Source: Litoditis marina (Eukaryota; Nematoda; Chromadorea; Rhabditida; Rhabditidae). From it: a stretch of 64,000 bases of DNA. Of the stretch, positions 35,722 to 46,627 are shown piece after piece (within the stretch, counting starts at the first letter, position 1; each line of letters begins with the position of its first letter). The position numbers and the translations under genes were made by a program. The notes below the pieces were generated by a model that made no database searches, was not told the DNA's origin, and saw only the letters and a program-made list of their open reading frames with translations. Where the stretch lies: contig OZ038433.1 of assembly GCA_964036275.1 (NCBI GenBank), positions 48,175,616-48,239,615 on the forward strand. The letters are read 5' to 3'.

Positions 35722-36160
35722 GCAAGTGCGGAGAAACGTTTGAATTTGTACTGTATCAGTCTGAGTAGGTGATTTATGGACTATATCCCGTTTTTGAATT
35801 TCGAATCTTTTCGAAAGGTTATCAACTATTCCATTACAAGCCCAGAACCTTCTCATGACGCAGGGATAATAGTATGAAAACCAATTAGATTAACAGTAAT
35901 GGGGCAGCAATAAACCAGCTGTCGCTTTTATATGTTTGTTACGAAACATTTGCACCATTTATGGGCTGAAGGTGGGCTACGTATCACTTCGTCATAATCA
36001 ACAAACATTTCTGAGAATAATGACAAAATGTTTATTACAGTCTTGATATCAGCTGTGAATGTGCAAACCTTTCTTGCAGCTACTTCAAATATATTGTGCT
36101 TGAATGTTTCTCAGAAAGCATTTGTAAGCTTGATCCAGCGCGAATTTCAATTTACCAGTT

Positions 36161-36383
36161 TGTAGTGTTCCCATCCTAGTTCCTAGTTATTATGTGTGGA
36201 TCATATATATTAGATACCATCTATGTGTGCGGGCGTATTACAACCAACCCGCCTATGTATTGATTTGGCACTCTTGCTAGAGTCCGCAGCCCAACTGGCG
36301 GCTCTCACAATAAAACCATCATATGAAACACTGTTCTGTACATAATCGGGAAGAGTTAATGAGGTGAACTCTTGTCCCTGACA
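36161..36383 (+). repeat. 5' LTR of the TRIM-like element
   Basis: TGTAGTG...CTGACA, 223 bp, followed at once by the putative primer-binding site. Confidence 0.88.
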
Positions 36384-37262
36384 TGGAGGTCTTCCGGGTT
36401 ACGAGATCTGTCTTTTCTCACCTCCTATTCCATCTTCAAGAAAAGACTCTGAAAACCGAGATTCCAACTCTCGGGACGCCCGTCAAACTACCGCTACACC
36501 ATCTAAACCTACTGTTCGTCTCATTTCGCCAGTACTCATCCATATTCATCTGACCTCGTCTTATATTCATCGACAGAACGACCATATTTTCTCTGTCCGG
36601 TTTACCTATATTCTAAACTATGCTATATTACATCAAAACTATATTCAAAATGCTAAAGCCGTGCTTGGAGCTATGAGCCTGCGGGAGCTCATTCTACTGG
36701 TCCGTGTGAGTGGATGGTTGGACCCCAAAAGGGGCGGCCAGTAATTGATATTATTCATATAATTTTAATATTTTAAATATGCCGGCAATGTTAATGATGT
36801 ATGTGTCATTTATGTTTATTTTAGTTTGATAATAGTATTATGGCTATAACGTACATGTGAAATAGACGTTGAGTAATATATGGAAACCATTTTTTTTGCA
36901 AATCGAAAGGTCACTTTAGTTTTGTTGGATGATTATTCTGGTCAAGCATTGTTGATGTAAAATCCCCATTGTTCTGTGTGAGAAATAGTTTAACATGTGA
37001 GGTCGTAACATGTGTTTTAGCTCATTCAGTTATAGTGAAAACAGTGGAGCTACGGATACCTTTTAATTAGGGTTAATAGTGTAAATCTGTAGAACAACAT
37101 TGTCGTATTTGAGAGAACAGTCACAGTTCAGTGTTTCATTAAGCATGAGTCCGTATGATGTGATAAGATTTTTTATTGTATCGAACTAGAATGTGAACAC
37201 CAATATCAAAACCCATTCGTCTTCTTTTGCTCGCGGGACTCTCGCTTGTAAAAGAGGGGGGA

Positions 37263-37485
37263 TGTAGTGTTCCCATCCTAGTTCCTAGTTATTATGTGTG
37301 GATCATATATATTAGATACCATCTATGTGTGCGGGCGTATTACAACCAACCCGCCTATGTATTGATTTGGCACTCTTGCTAGAGTCCGCAGCCCAACTGG
37401 CGGCTCTCACAATAAAACCATCATATGAAACACTGTTCTGTACATAATCGGGAAGAGTTAATGAGGTGAACTCTTGTCCCTGACA
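37263..37485 (+). repeat. 3' LTR of the TRIM-like element
   Basis: Identical to 36161-36383 by eye and preceded by a purine tract. Two minus-strand ORFs overlap it but neither is coding-like. Confidence 0.88.
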
Positions 37486-37489
37486 AGTT

Positions 37490-39194
37490 GCCGGCATTCC
37501 AATAGCAAAATCCTCACAAAGTGTCCATGCAATGTAGAGTAACTTACTGGTTCACCCCGCACACAATCTCTGTATATATCTTTCTTTTCTCGCTGAATTT
37601 CTCTCTCTAATAATATTGATTCATTCGAGCATAGAAAGAAAACACATGTCTCTTTTTCCGTTCTCTCGCCCTGTTTTCTCGAGCTCAAAATTTGGGTTTT
37701 CTTTATCATTTTCTTTCGTAGACTTATCTGTTCGAGTAGAAACAATGAAACGTTTGGTTAAATACAGCGAATGATTCATGAAAGCCTTGTTTCAATTTTC
37801 TCATTCGCTCAAACTATCTAATCAATTAAATTCCTGGCAAAATAAAGTTCTAAATAATTACTTCGCATTCACATCCAATTCGGTAGTGGCCTACACTAAC
37901 GTGACCTAGTTCAGGCGGAGGGGTTGCGGGTGAAAATTTCAATACTGCTGGGTCCCGTTACATGCTCAATATGGTAAATTTCCACTTTTTGTCGAAATGA
38001 GTTCAAAACTTAGAATTTTAGGTATGAAAGAGGGGTCGCGGGTCCTATTTCTTAGTGGGGTACCGACTTCAAAAGTCTGTGTCTAACGTCAAGTGACTGT
38101 ATGGGTAGTGATTTGCTTGAGGTGAAACTTGTTTGTAACTATGATATACGTATGATAATTTTGTTGTATCCCTCTCCTTCGAAATACAAAATATGTTTTC
38201 ATCAATTTTCCATGTATTTGTCGAATACAAAATAAATTATAGTAATTATCCATCCTTTCTGTATAATTTGAGTTGTTTGTTGTAGTCACTCTTGGTTTGG
38301 TCTGAAATTATAGGCTGAGATAGTAACAGGAATGTTACGGTACTTCACGATTTCAAAACGAGATTTCCACGACCACCAACTAGAATTAAACATTTGACTG
38401 AATGAAAATTGAACACTACTTATCTGATTTTTAATTTGAGCTATCGAATGCGAGACACACGCCTGAAGAATTTCACTCTACTGAAACATACGAAATAAGT
38501 ATGTATCGTGAGATAAATTAGTAAATTTGAGTTTTTCTGTTGCACCTTTACGATTTATCATGTGTTCTACATCTTCCAGGTAACTATGCGTTCGCCTAGC
38601 AGTATACATACAATGAACGTGAAACACTGTGAATTATGCTTTTTTGATCCGACTCTCGTTTTCTATGATAGAAATGCCACATCTACAATAGTAAAGAGAC
38701 ACGTGTTCAAATGCGAACTAACATTCTGTTGTATTCTGTTTTATAGTTTGATCTTGGCAGGTTGTTTGCAAAGTAAAAAACACGACACAGATCGATCTGG
38801 TTAGGAAAGGACTACTCATTCATTTGCGTTCATCGAAGCGCACACAGCAAAAAATAACATACACCGTATGCCGTTGTATTCTTGGAACGGCGATTATAGC
38901 TGACGCACAGTAAACCATTACGAATAAATTCCCACGAACGACTGATTGCACTTTTTGTCGGCACCCTCCTTATTCCCATACTCTCTACTTTCTCACCCTA
39001 GCTCATTGGCGAGCTATAAAATAGTCACAGACCTAACTAGCATTGTCCTATATTAAATACTGGAAGTGCAACATTGTAGTGACTTATTCGCATGTTCTGA
39101 TCATGTGACCCACTCTGATGTTCAAAGTCAACACATTTTTCATTGTTCATCCTGACTCACAGTACTTTTGTACACGCATTATCACTTGCACCTG
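37490..39194. other. No gene or clear repeat seen
   Basis: Short open frames only (for example 38562-38804); none shows protein-family features. Confidence 0.45.
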
Positions 39195-39364
39195 AGTACG
39201 TATGCTAGAAGATCCCGGCACCTTCATCCCAACCTGCGTATCTCGTTCTGCCTCACTATTTCTCGTCTCTTACATCCCGGCGGGATGTACGAGCAGAGAA
39301 ATAGTGTTTGTTTGAGGAGACGCAGAATGGGATGAAGGTGCCGGGATCTTCTAGCATACGTACT
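39195..39364. repeat. 170-bp near-perfect palindrome
   Basis: AGTACGTATGCTAGAAGATC at the left equals the complement of the right end, and the centre is ACATCCCGGCGGGATGT. A decayed relative lies at about 40291-40392 (CATCCCGGCACCATC, CAGAGAAATAGCGTGGG). Confidence 0.85.
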
Positions 39365-40167
39365 CTGGAAAGCACGCTCATTTGTTTGGTAGCTCATTGG
39401 AAAAGATGAAAAATGTACTTTCTGAAAGAAATACATATTGTACACAACAATATCCGATTTGTGAATACATCTGCAACAGCTCTGTGTCAGATAGTTTCCT
39501 TTTGATGTTCTACCTGCGATTTTGGTTCGAGTTGAATGAAGCTACAGATAGTAGATAGATAATTGGGAAACTAGTGCGTTACTAGGCAATTAGGGAAAAA
39601 CAATCGCAAGTGGTAATCTTGACTCTCGTTGTAAACAGGAACAAGCCTCCCACTCGAGCGAAGTTTCTGAAACGGCCTTCGCTCGATCACCCAACTGTTT
39701 CACCGTGCATACTTATTGGATTACACAGTTTAGTAATATTAATCTTGCCCTGTTGATACAAGACGATGCAATCTAAACTATTTCTGCAATTCATTTTTTC
39801 CCAACTTGCTTGAACTACTCGAAAATTAAATATTGTTTTTAATATACGTTTTTTTTCTGAGGAAACGTAGAAATTGTGATTCATTTGTGATTTATTCATG
39901 ATTCATGATTCGTGATTTTGTATATTTTCTCACTGTTGCAGGAATACCCTTTTGATTTACTTGTTACTATTTACCTGTTACCCGGAAAGTTCTGAGCCGT
40001 ATTGTTGCTATGAACTTCAAAAGAATGGTTAATCTCTTTAGAAAAGGCGACATGGCGAATGATAGTATTATATACTACTTAGTGTATTAGCGAAATAGCA
40101 ACTAGCTTAGCAAATGGGTGTTTGTCTAGTTCTGGCTTTACTGCTATTCGTAAACTGTGAAACACTC

Positions 40168-40282
40168 TATACTAGCAGTAAATTGAATAGTCACGCAAAG
40201 TTAGCATTCTAAAAAGGCAACATGACTGAGTTCTGCTGTGTTTAGCATGTTTCACGTGACTGTGCAGTTAAGTAACAGTATA
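40168..40282 (+). repeat. Family A element, copy 8
   Basis: TATACTAGCAGTAAATTGAA to AACAGTATAC with a short internal deletion. Confidence 0.78.
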
Positions 40283-41386
40283 CAACGCTACAACATCCCG
40301 GCACCATCAGGCGTCTCATTTTGCGTCTGTCAGACTGGTATCCCGACGGAGTGTATGAGCAGAGAAATAGCGTGGGTTTGAGGAGGCGCAGGTTTTGTTT
40401 CCTGCATACTCATAACCACAAAAAAACATGTGTTGACAAAGTGCACGATCGCTGGAGTTACTTCAAGTCTTACGAAACTTTTCTGAATAATCCAAGTCTC
40501 GTTATCGGTTACTTATCGCCATTCCTTGAAGTACTTGCGTAAAAATACACTGAACTACAGAACAACTATCCCCATAGGTAAAATTCAGAAAAGCGAATTA
40601 AACGGAATACTAGATTTATTTTCACAGCGATGCGATCAAGCCAAGTTCGAAAGGAGTACGGTAGTTTCAACAAAAACTTTTCTCAAGCTCACACATTTTT
40701 CTCACGCGATGACGAGGAAAATCCTCTATTCCCACACTTTAAATGTCATGTAGTACATGAAGTTTGAACATTCCCTTCGTTTTATTCTTGTCAAATTTCT
40801 AGGAATGTTTATCTAGAACAGCCCTAAGGTTACATACACTTCTGTATTCACTTTCAGTGTGATGACATTTTGAACAAACACATCTGTTGAACACTCAAGA
40901 CGACCTAGAGCTCTGAATACGTGAAATAATGTCCATGCATCTTGTTCACATCCTGCGTCTCTCGCTCTGCACACTATTTCGCGGATTTTTTTGGATTAAC
41001 TGGGTGGGTAATCTACTGGTGAGGGCCCTAGGTAACATAACTCCACGCAGGTGGTTTTTAAGTTTTATATACCTCATTTTGTTTCACTTTTTTTGCAGTT
41101 TACCACTTTATCTTTTTCTTCTTCTTTTGTCTCGGCGGTAAGAAAATTTTAAATCAGACTTTTTCTTGGTTTCAATAACATCAACCTCTGGTCTAGACTA
41201 ACACAGAGGGAAATCTTGAGGGGGGTCCAGCTCCATAGGGACTATGGCGTACGTGTTTTGTGCAGGTTAGAGAAACCGTCTCGCCACGAGACAGTATAGG
41301 AAATGAGGAGAGGTACCACCCTCTGTTCACTAACGTCTAGGGGATTTCGAACTCGTCTTTCTTATCGCGCTTCTCACTGGAGCATC

Positions 41387-41612
41387 TATACTCTGTTTCA
41401 GCAATCGATGTACTTCTACAGTAATCCGTCCTTCATTCAGGATTGTTTTTCTAATCAGTTATTCATTATTTAAGTTTCAACTTTCAAAGTTTGTGGTTTG
41501 GAAAAAAATTTGGAAAATCCAAAAACGCCAACAAACCAAACGTTGACCTTGAAGTTTGAGCATATCAGTAGTGTAGAGGAGTAGAGGGTCAAAAGTGGGT
41601 AAAATGGACTAT
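41387..41612. repeat. Family P element, copy 4
   Basis: TATACTCTGTTTCAGCAATC with CTTCTACAGTAATCCGTC; the right end is worn. Confidence 0.6.
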
Positions 41613-43018
41613 TACATCTGTGTCAAATTATATTGGTGTTTTCCATATAGGGAATTCTTCCGCAACAAGCTTTATTATCGGCACAACTATTTGTGAAGAA
41701 AAATCATTGTGAGTCACTAAAACGTGAAGTAATGAAAACTGAAAACGCAGAGTCTCTCGAATTTTTATATAGCTCGTCAAAATAATGATTTAAACTGCTA
41801 AAACTGTAATCAGAGTTCTGATTCTTCGGAAATTTCGGTAACACCAATAAACCGAAACTTCTCGGATGAAGTTTTCTTTGTTCAACATATTTCTAAGGGC
41901 CAACTACTCCAACAAGAAAACTGTACTGTTTAAGTAACTTAGGCTTGACAAACCAGATGGTTTCATTGAAACGATTTCTGAGTTTTATGGGGTTCTTTCA
42001 CCGTCTTCGAAGATTTTATGCACTTATTCCGTATTTCCTGCTTTAATAAATATTCCACTATGGATTTCTTACTAAACCTCAGGTGCTTTTTCTGATTATT
42101 AGGTTCTACTAAAAACCAAAAATAGCTCGAATTGTTCACACGTCATTTTCTTTCCGAGTTTCACATTCCCATGACGCATGTAATCTAGGAACTCCAGCAG
42201 TGTTCCTGATGTTAATTGGTATCAGCACTTCATTTTCTTGTATTCTAGTCTTACATGTTATATAAAATTCGCTCTTTCCACAGTAAATAAAGAAAACGCT
42301 CAGATCTAACATATAAATTAGTTAAAATAAGAAAGAATAAAGTGGAAGAGTCCTAGTTTAAGTTGGATACCGCACATTTTTGTATTTATATCTCTGTATA
42401 AAGTCTTGAACAACTAATGAATAGAAGGAAGTGAGTATTTTCCGAACAACTTCTTCACATGTTGATAAACATAGCACATCAGTTAATCATAATCAAAGAA
42501 TTTCAAACTCATCGCTCGTCTTCAGTGGCTGAGTGTTTCTCAAATATTATATAAGGGAACCGCCTCACCGTTGTAACGATAATCTTGTGTACGAACCAGT
42601 TTCAGCCAAATAGGGATCATTTCCACATTACAGGAAAACAGAGAACGTATATTATATACCAATTTGTAGGCGACAAATAAGGCTCATGGCGCAAGAAGAG
42701 AGAACATTGTATCCAGAAACATATTTATACCGAATTGATTATGCAAATAAAAAAGAGAAACAAGATATCGTCTCACATTTTTCTCTTGAGTTTTCCCAGC
42801 AAAACAACATTTGCTGTGTTTGTACTTTTATCCCGTTGTGATTTTCATAGTATTTTGGGATCTCAACTATAGTCCCGATAAGATCATTTTGATCTTTTTG
42901 TGGGGCAGATTGTGAAGGTACTATAAAAGTTCTCCAATGACTTTACAAATAGTCTACATTGATTCCGATTATTTGATTCTATCATCAATTGACAATTAAT
43001 CTATATTGTTGATTTCCT
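41613..43018. other. No gene or clear repeat seen
   Basis: AT-rich, no convincing exon. It may hold the promoter or outron of the exons that begin at 43019. Confidence 0.45.
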
Positions 43019-44032
43019 ATGACGTCACAACTAATCGATATTTTGATTCAGATAGCGAAAGTGGCTTCCCAACAGTACTTGGCGCCGCCTCCACACGCTC
43101 ATTCAGGTCAGTTTGCACTTTTTCAACTTATCGATTTTTCTCGAGTATTTTATATTTCTCAAGTGCAAATAATCAGTTAATTGCAAGCATGCAAATATAA
43201 TTCAAACAGAGTGTAACGTGCAATTGAATAATGCGATTGATTTAAGTTATTAGTAAATATAATGAAATAGGTTTGATAAAAAGATAGTCAATATCAACTG
43301 AAAACTGAGAATACATAGATGATAGCGCGATGCTAACTACCGAGAGAGCAGATTGAACCAAATAGTTTTGAGTTAATAGCAAGTGAGAAACATTTGGTTG
43401 CGGTAGGCGAATCACAAAAGAGTCTACAGTACCTTCGCACATACTGCTGAGCTTTAGTCATGTGAATGTTCCATTTACATCCGAAAGAGTTTTGTTCGAA
43501 ATTATCGAATTTCTTGAACTTGTACAGACGCCGCAGTCAGAAATATCCCAGATTTACATTTGCGAAAAACGCACATTAGGACAAGTAGAACGAGATAAAT
43601 GTTGCCGCCGTATTACAGCTTTCCAGAATATTTTTTTCCCTGGGCTGGCAGTTTTGAACTCAAATTTCAAGTTATAAGTTCTAAGAAGGTAAACTTAAAG
43701 TAAATTGAATACTCACGTAAACTGAGTATTCTAATGACGTATCGTGCACTTGGTCATTGCACGTTTCTGAGTTTTGCTGTGTTTAACATGTTTCACGTGA
43801 CTATGCAGTTGACTAACATTATGTTTCAGCTTCCCAGAGCATGTCTTACCTTGGGCTGGCAAAGTTTTGAACAAAAGTTTCAAGTTGTAAGTAGGTAGAA
43901 TAAAATAAAACTTTGATACTTAGGAAGTGCGTCCACCTCTACGCCGGTCGCCAGCGCCTTGGCCAATTTCAACTTCCGTTTCCTGATTTGCGGAAACTCC
44001 GGCATAGATGTACAGGGAACGTTATCCAATAC
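43019..44032 (+). CDS. Two unassigned coding exons upstream of the G-alpha gene
   Basis: I do not recognise this. Exons 43019-43106 (ATG start, donor GTCAGT) and 43924-44032 (acceptor CTTAG, donor GTGAGT) join in frame to a 65-residue sequence starting MTSQLIDILIQIAKVASQQY and containing APPPHAHS and NFNFRFLICGNSGIDVQGTL. GC-rich third positions in the second exon resemble the real exons nearby. The second exon ends with two bases of a codon, and joining it to the CAG acceptor before 46642 would enter the G-alpha frame. It may therefore be an alternative N-terminus of that gene or a separate short gene. A second frame is also open across both exons, so the call is weak. Confidence 0.35.
43694..43822 (+). 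repeat. Family A element, copy 9
   Basis: AAATTGAATACTCACGTAAA start; TTTAACATGTTTCACGTGAC conserved. It lies between the two unassigned exons at 43019-44032. Confidence 0.78.
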
Positions 44033-46627
44033 GTGAGTTGGTCTGTGTTTCTACATTTCTAACGGGCTTTGAAGTGAATCACTTGAGTAAAGTTAAGCCA
44101 AAAGTGTTTTTTGAGTGTCGTTAGTTTGAGTTTGGCTGTTTCAATCAAAGTTTGATAGACCTATATAGAAGAAAAAAGTTTGTATTGCGTTCTGAGAGAG
44201 TATTGCCATATCATGCTGGTATAACCGGTTGCACACTCAGTTGAACTTACAAAAAGGTGTGAAATGCATCAGAAAAGACCAGGTTGTTGGTATAGTTGGG
44301 AAAAACGACTTGTTGTATAGCCAGATATATCATACTTGTCCTAGAATCAACTCTAATATCATTTCGAAAATTATTTTTTTGAGTAATTTAAGACAAATTA
44401 TTGAAAAACACCTCAGCCTATTGTTAGATATGATAAACTTACGAAACAACCCCATTTCCCATATTTCGCGCTATTTAATATTATGAAACGTCTGAATTTT
44501 CGATCTACTGAACCAATTGGACTCCGTTGCACGACAATAATCAGAAATCAGTTGCATTTCAACTTGAAAGAATGGGAAATCTCGTGATTTGACACCTGTC
44601 TGATTACTGCAAATGAGAAGTGACGAAAACAAGTTGAAGTTGATATGGTCATGTTTTCCCAGAATAGAATCTAGGTGTTGTGGGGGCTGAAACACTCAAC
44701 TGACATTGTTCTGAGAACAGTCAGGGTTCTGATTGATACGTGGAATCTCCCTTGAGGAAAGGTGGCTATTTTCATAGTCGTTTGCCTCTTCAAAACTGTA
44801 TCTACAATTTCAAGAGAACTAAATGACCCCACATAAACTGATAGTCGTTTGAAACATGTGGAATCACAAATTTACCAGTACAACTAAATTTCACGTGTAC
44901 TGGCGTCCTTTCATGTTTCACGCGATTTCTCGAGTTAATTCGTACTAGGATTCACGGGTAGATGAGCACTTACTTTTCGGGCGGTTACATTGACTTTTTT
45001 AACCCAGCAACGAAGTTTGAAGTTTGGCCGTAAAGACCGCGACGCATAACATCATGATATTCTATCACTTGCAAGATACGAAAATAGATTGAATCTGCGT
45101 TTTAGTTTGATTTGGAAACACAACACGTTGAGATCAAACTATAAACTCAGCAAAGTTACATAGAACAACGTGTCTTCCTGCTTTCTCTGGACCGACCGTG
45201 TCACACTTTTATAGCATAGGCGGAATCAGAAAACTTTAAAATGTAAATGCAGGCCAGTGTTGCAAGGACACATCAAATGAAAACCATTCCTAATCCTTGA
45301 ATACGTCTTTTTGAAAAAACCTGTAATGGTTTTAATCGAACAATATCATCAAAGTTTCATTTGATGATATTGTCAAGATCTTTGTCCATTGGAAACAGGA
45401 ACAGTTCAAAGTTTCAACGAACTGCTAAAATGAGACCAGCATGAGAGATTTGATACAGGTTCTTTTGGAGCAGTAAATAATAAGAATAACTATAAACAAC
45501 ATTTCGCGAAATGGAGATGCTTACATTTTTTTAATTCTATATTTCCCATAATTATGAGATGCTGAAGTTGAAAGTTACAATGAACTATTGAAATAAAACA
45601 GATAGTACTGATCAGTTGATTTGTAACTCAGATCAGATAACAAAAAGGCCGTGTTTTGTAAGCTCAAATACTAGTTGAGCATAATTCAATGAGTGAACTA
45701 CAGACCACTCAATCACTTTCCAGATAAAGAATTTACCTCTTTGTGTAGCAAGCGAACCTTGTACATGATAAGCAAACGATATAATAAAAATATTGTGCCA
45801 TCAACTAGAATTTGATTATAGAAATTTAAGCTTACTCGACTATTTGACCTTACAAAATATAACCATTGGAGTTGTCCTCTCTAGAACAGGGCGAAGTACT
45901 CGTTAATGCATTTCAAAGTTGTGAACTACAATTGAGTAGGTGCGTTTAGTCAACTGTGATTGTCGGGAAAAAAAACTGGAAAGTAAAAGTACAGCGTATC
46001 CTTGATATCTATGTCTTTATTAAGCTTCAAATCAGCTGGCGACTGCTCCGAAATGTGTGTTCGATCAAGTCGTTAGCAGTCTCTGCAGAATTCATTTCAT
46101 TCCCACTGAGACGAAATACGATCGTTGACATCGTGCAGATTTTTGGATGACTATTTCTTAGAGCACATTTACGTATTCTAAAGCTATATTTCATTTTTTT
46201 GTTTTTATATGGAACTAAGCCACCCCTAAGAGATATTGATATTCGCAGTTTTTTTTTGAAAAGAAAAGTAAAGCTCATCTCATGAATATCGATAAACTAC
46301 AGAAGAGTATTCGACAAAGGAAGGAAATGAAAGTGGTATGTTTCGCCTCTACCCCATGCGTAACCACCAAAACCAAATATTCCTTCCCTTGAGGCTGCTC
46401 AGTGAGGTAGGGGAGGAATGTTCAGATCATCGTCCAATAGGACCAATTTTATAGTGACAGATAAATTTCTCTCTAGTGAAAAGGAAAAAGGAGGGAGAAA
46501 GACAAACAATAATCTACTAGATAACAAAATGGAATATACTATAACCCAATGTGGTTGAAGGCAGCCTGGAATGTTCATCTGCAGGCTGTCAAGGTCTTAG
46601 TTACTCAGTAGGAATGAGCGGCACTAT
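44033..46627. other. Gap between the unassigned exons and the G-alpha start
   Basis: No convincing exon. It contains a small hairpin at about 45343-45371 (ATATCATCAAA/TTTGATGATAT). It would be either a 2.6-kb intron or the intergenic promoter of the G-alpha gene. Confidence 0.45.

Larger units (their letters stand above)
36161..37485 (+). mobile_element. TRIM-like miniature LTR retrotransposon without coding capacity
   Basis: Two 223-bp direct repeats (36161-36383 and 37263-37485) begin TGTAGTG and end CTGACA, and appear identical. AGTT flanks both outer ends (36157-36160 and 37486-37489). A TGGAGGTCTTCCGGG stretch directly after the left repeat fits a primer-binding site. AAAAGAGGGGGGA directly before the right repeat fits a polypurine tract. 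The 879-bp interior has no ORF of note. Confidence 0.9.

Noticed and set aside
40929..41141. 70-codon hydrophobic ORF
   Set aside because: Hydrophobicity comes from T-rich DNA; nothing around it looks like a gene.
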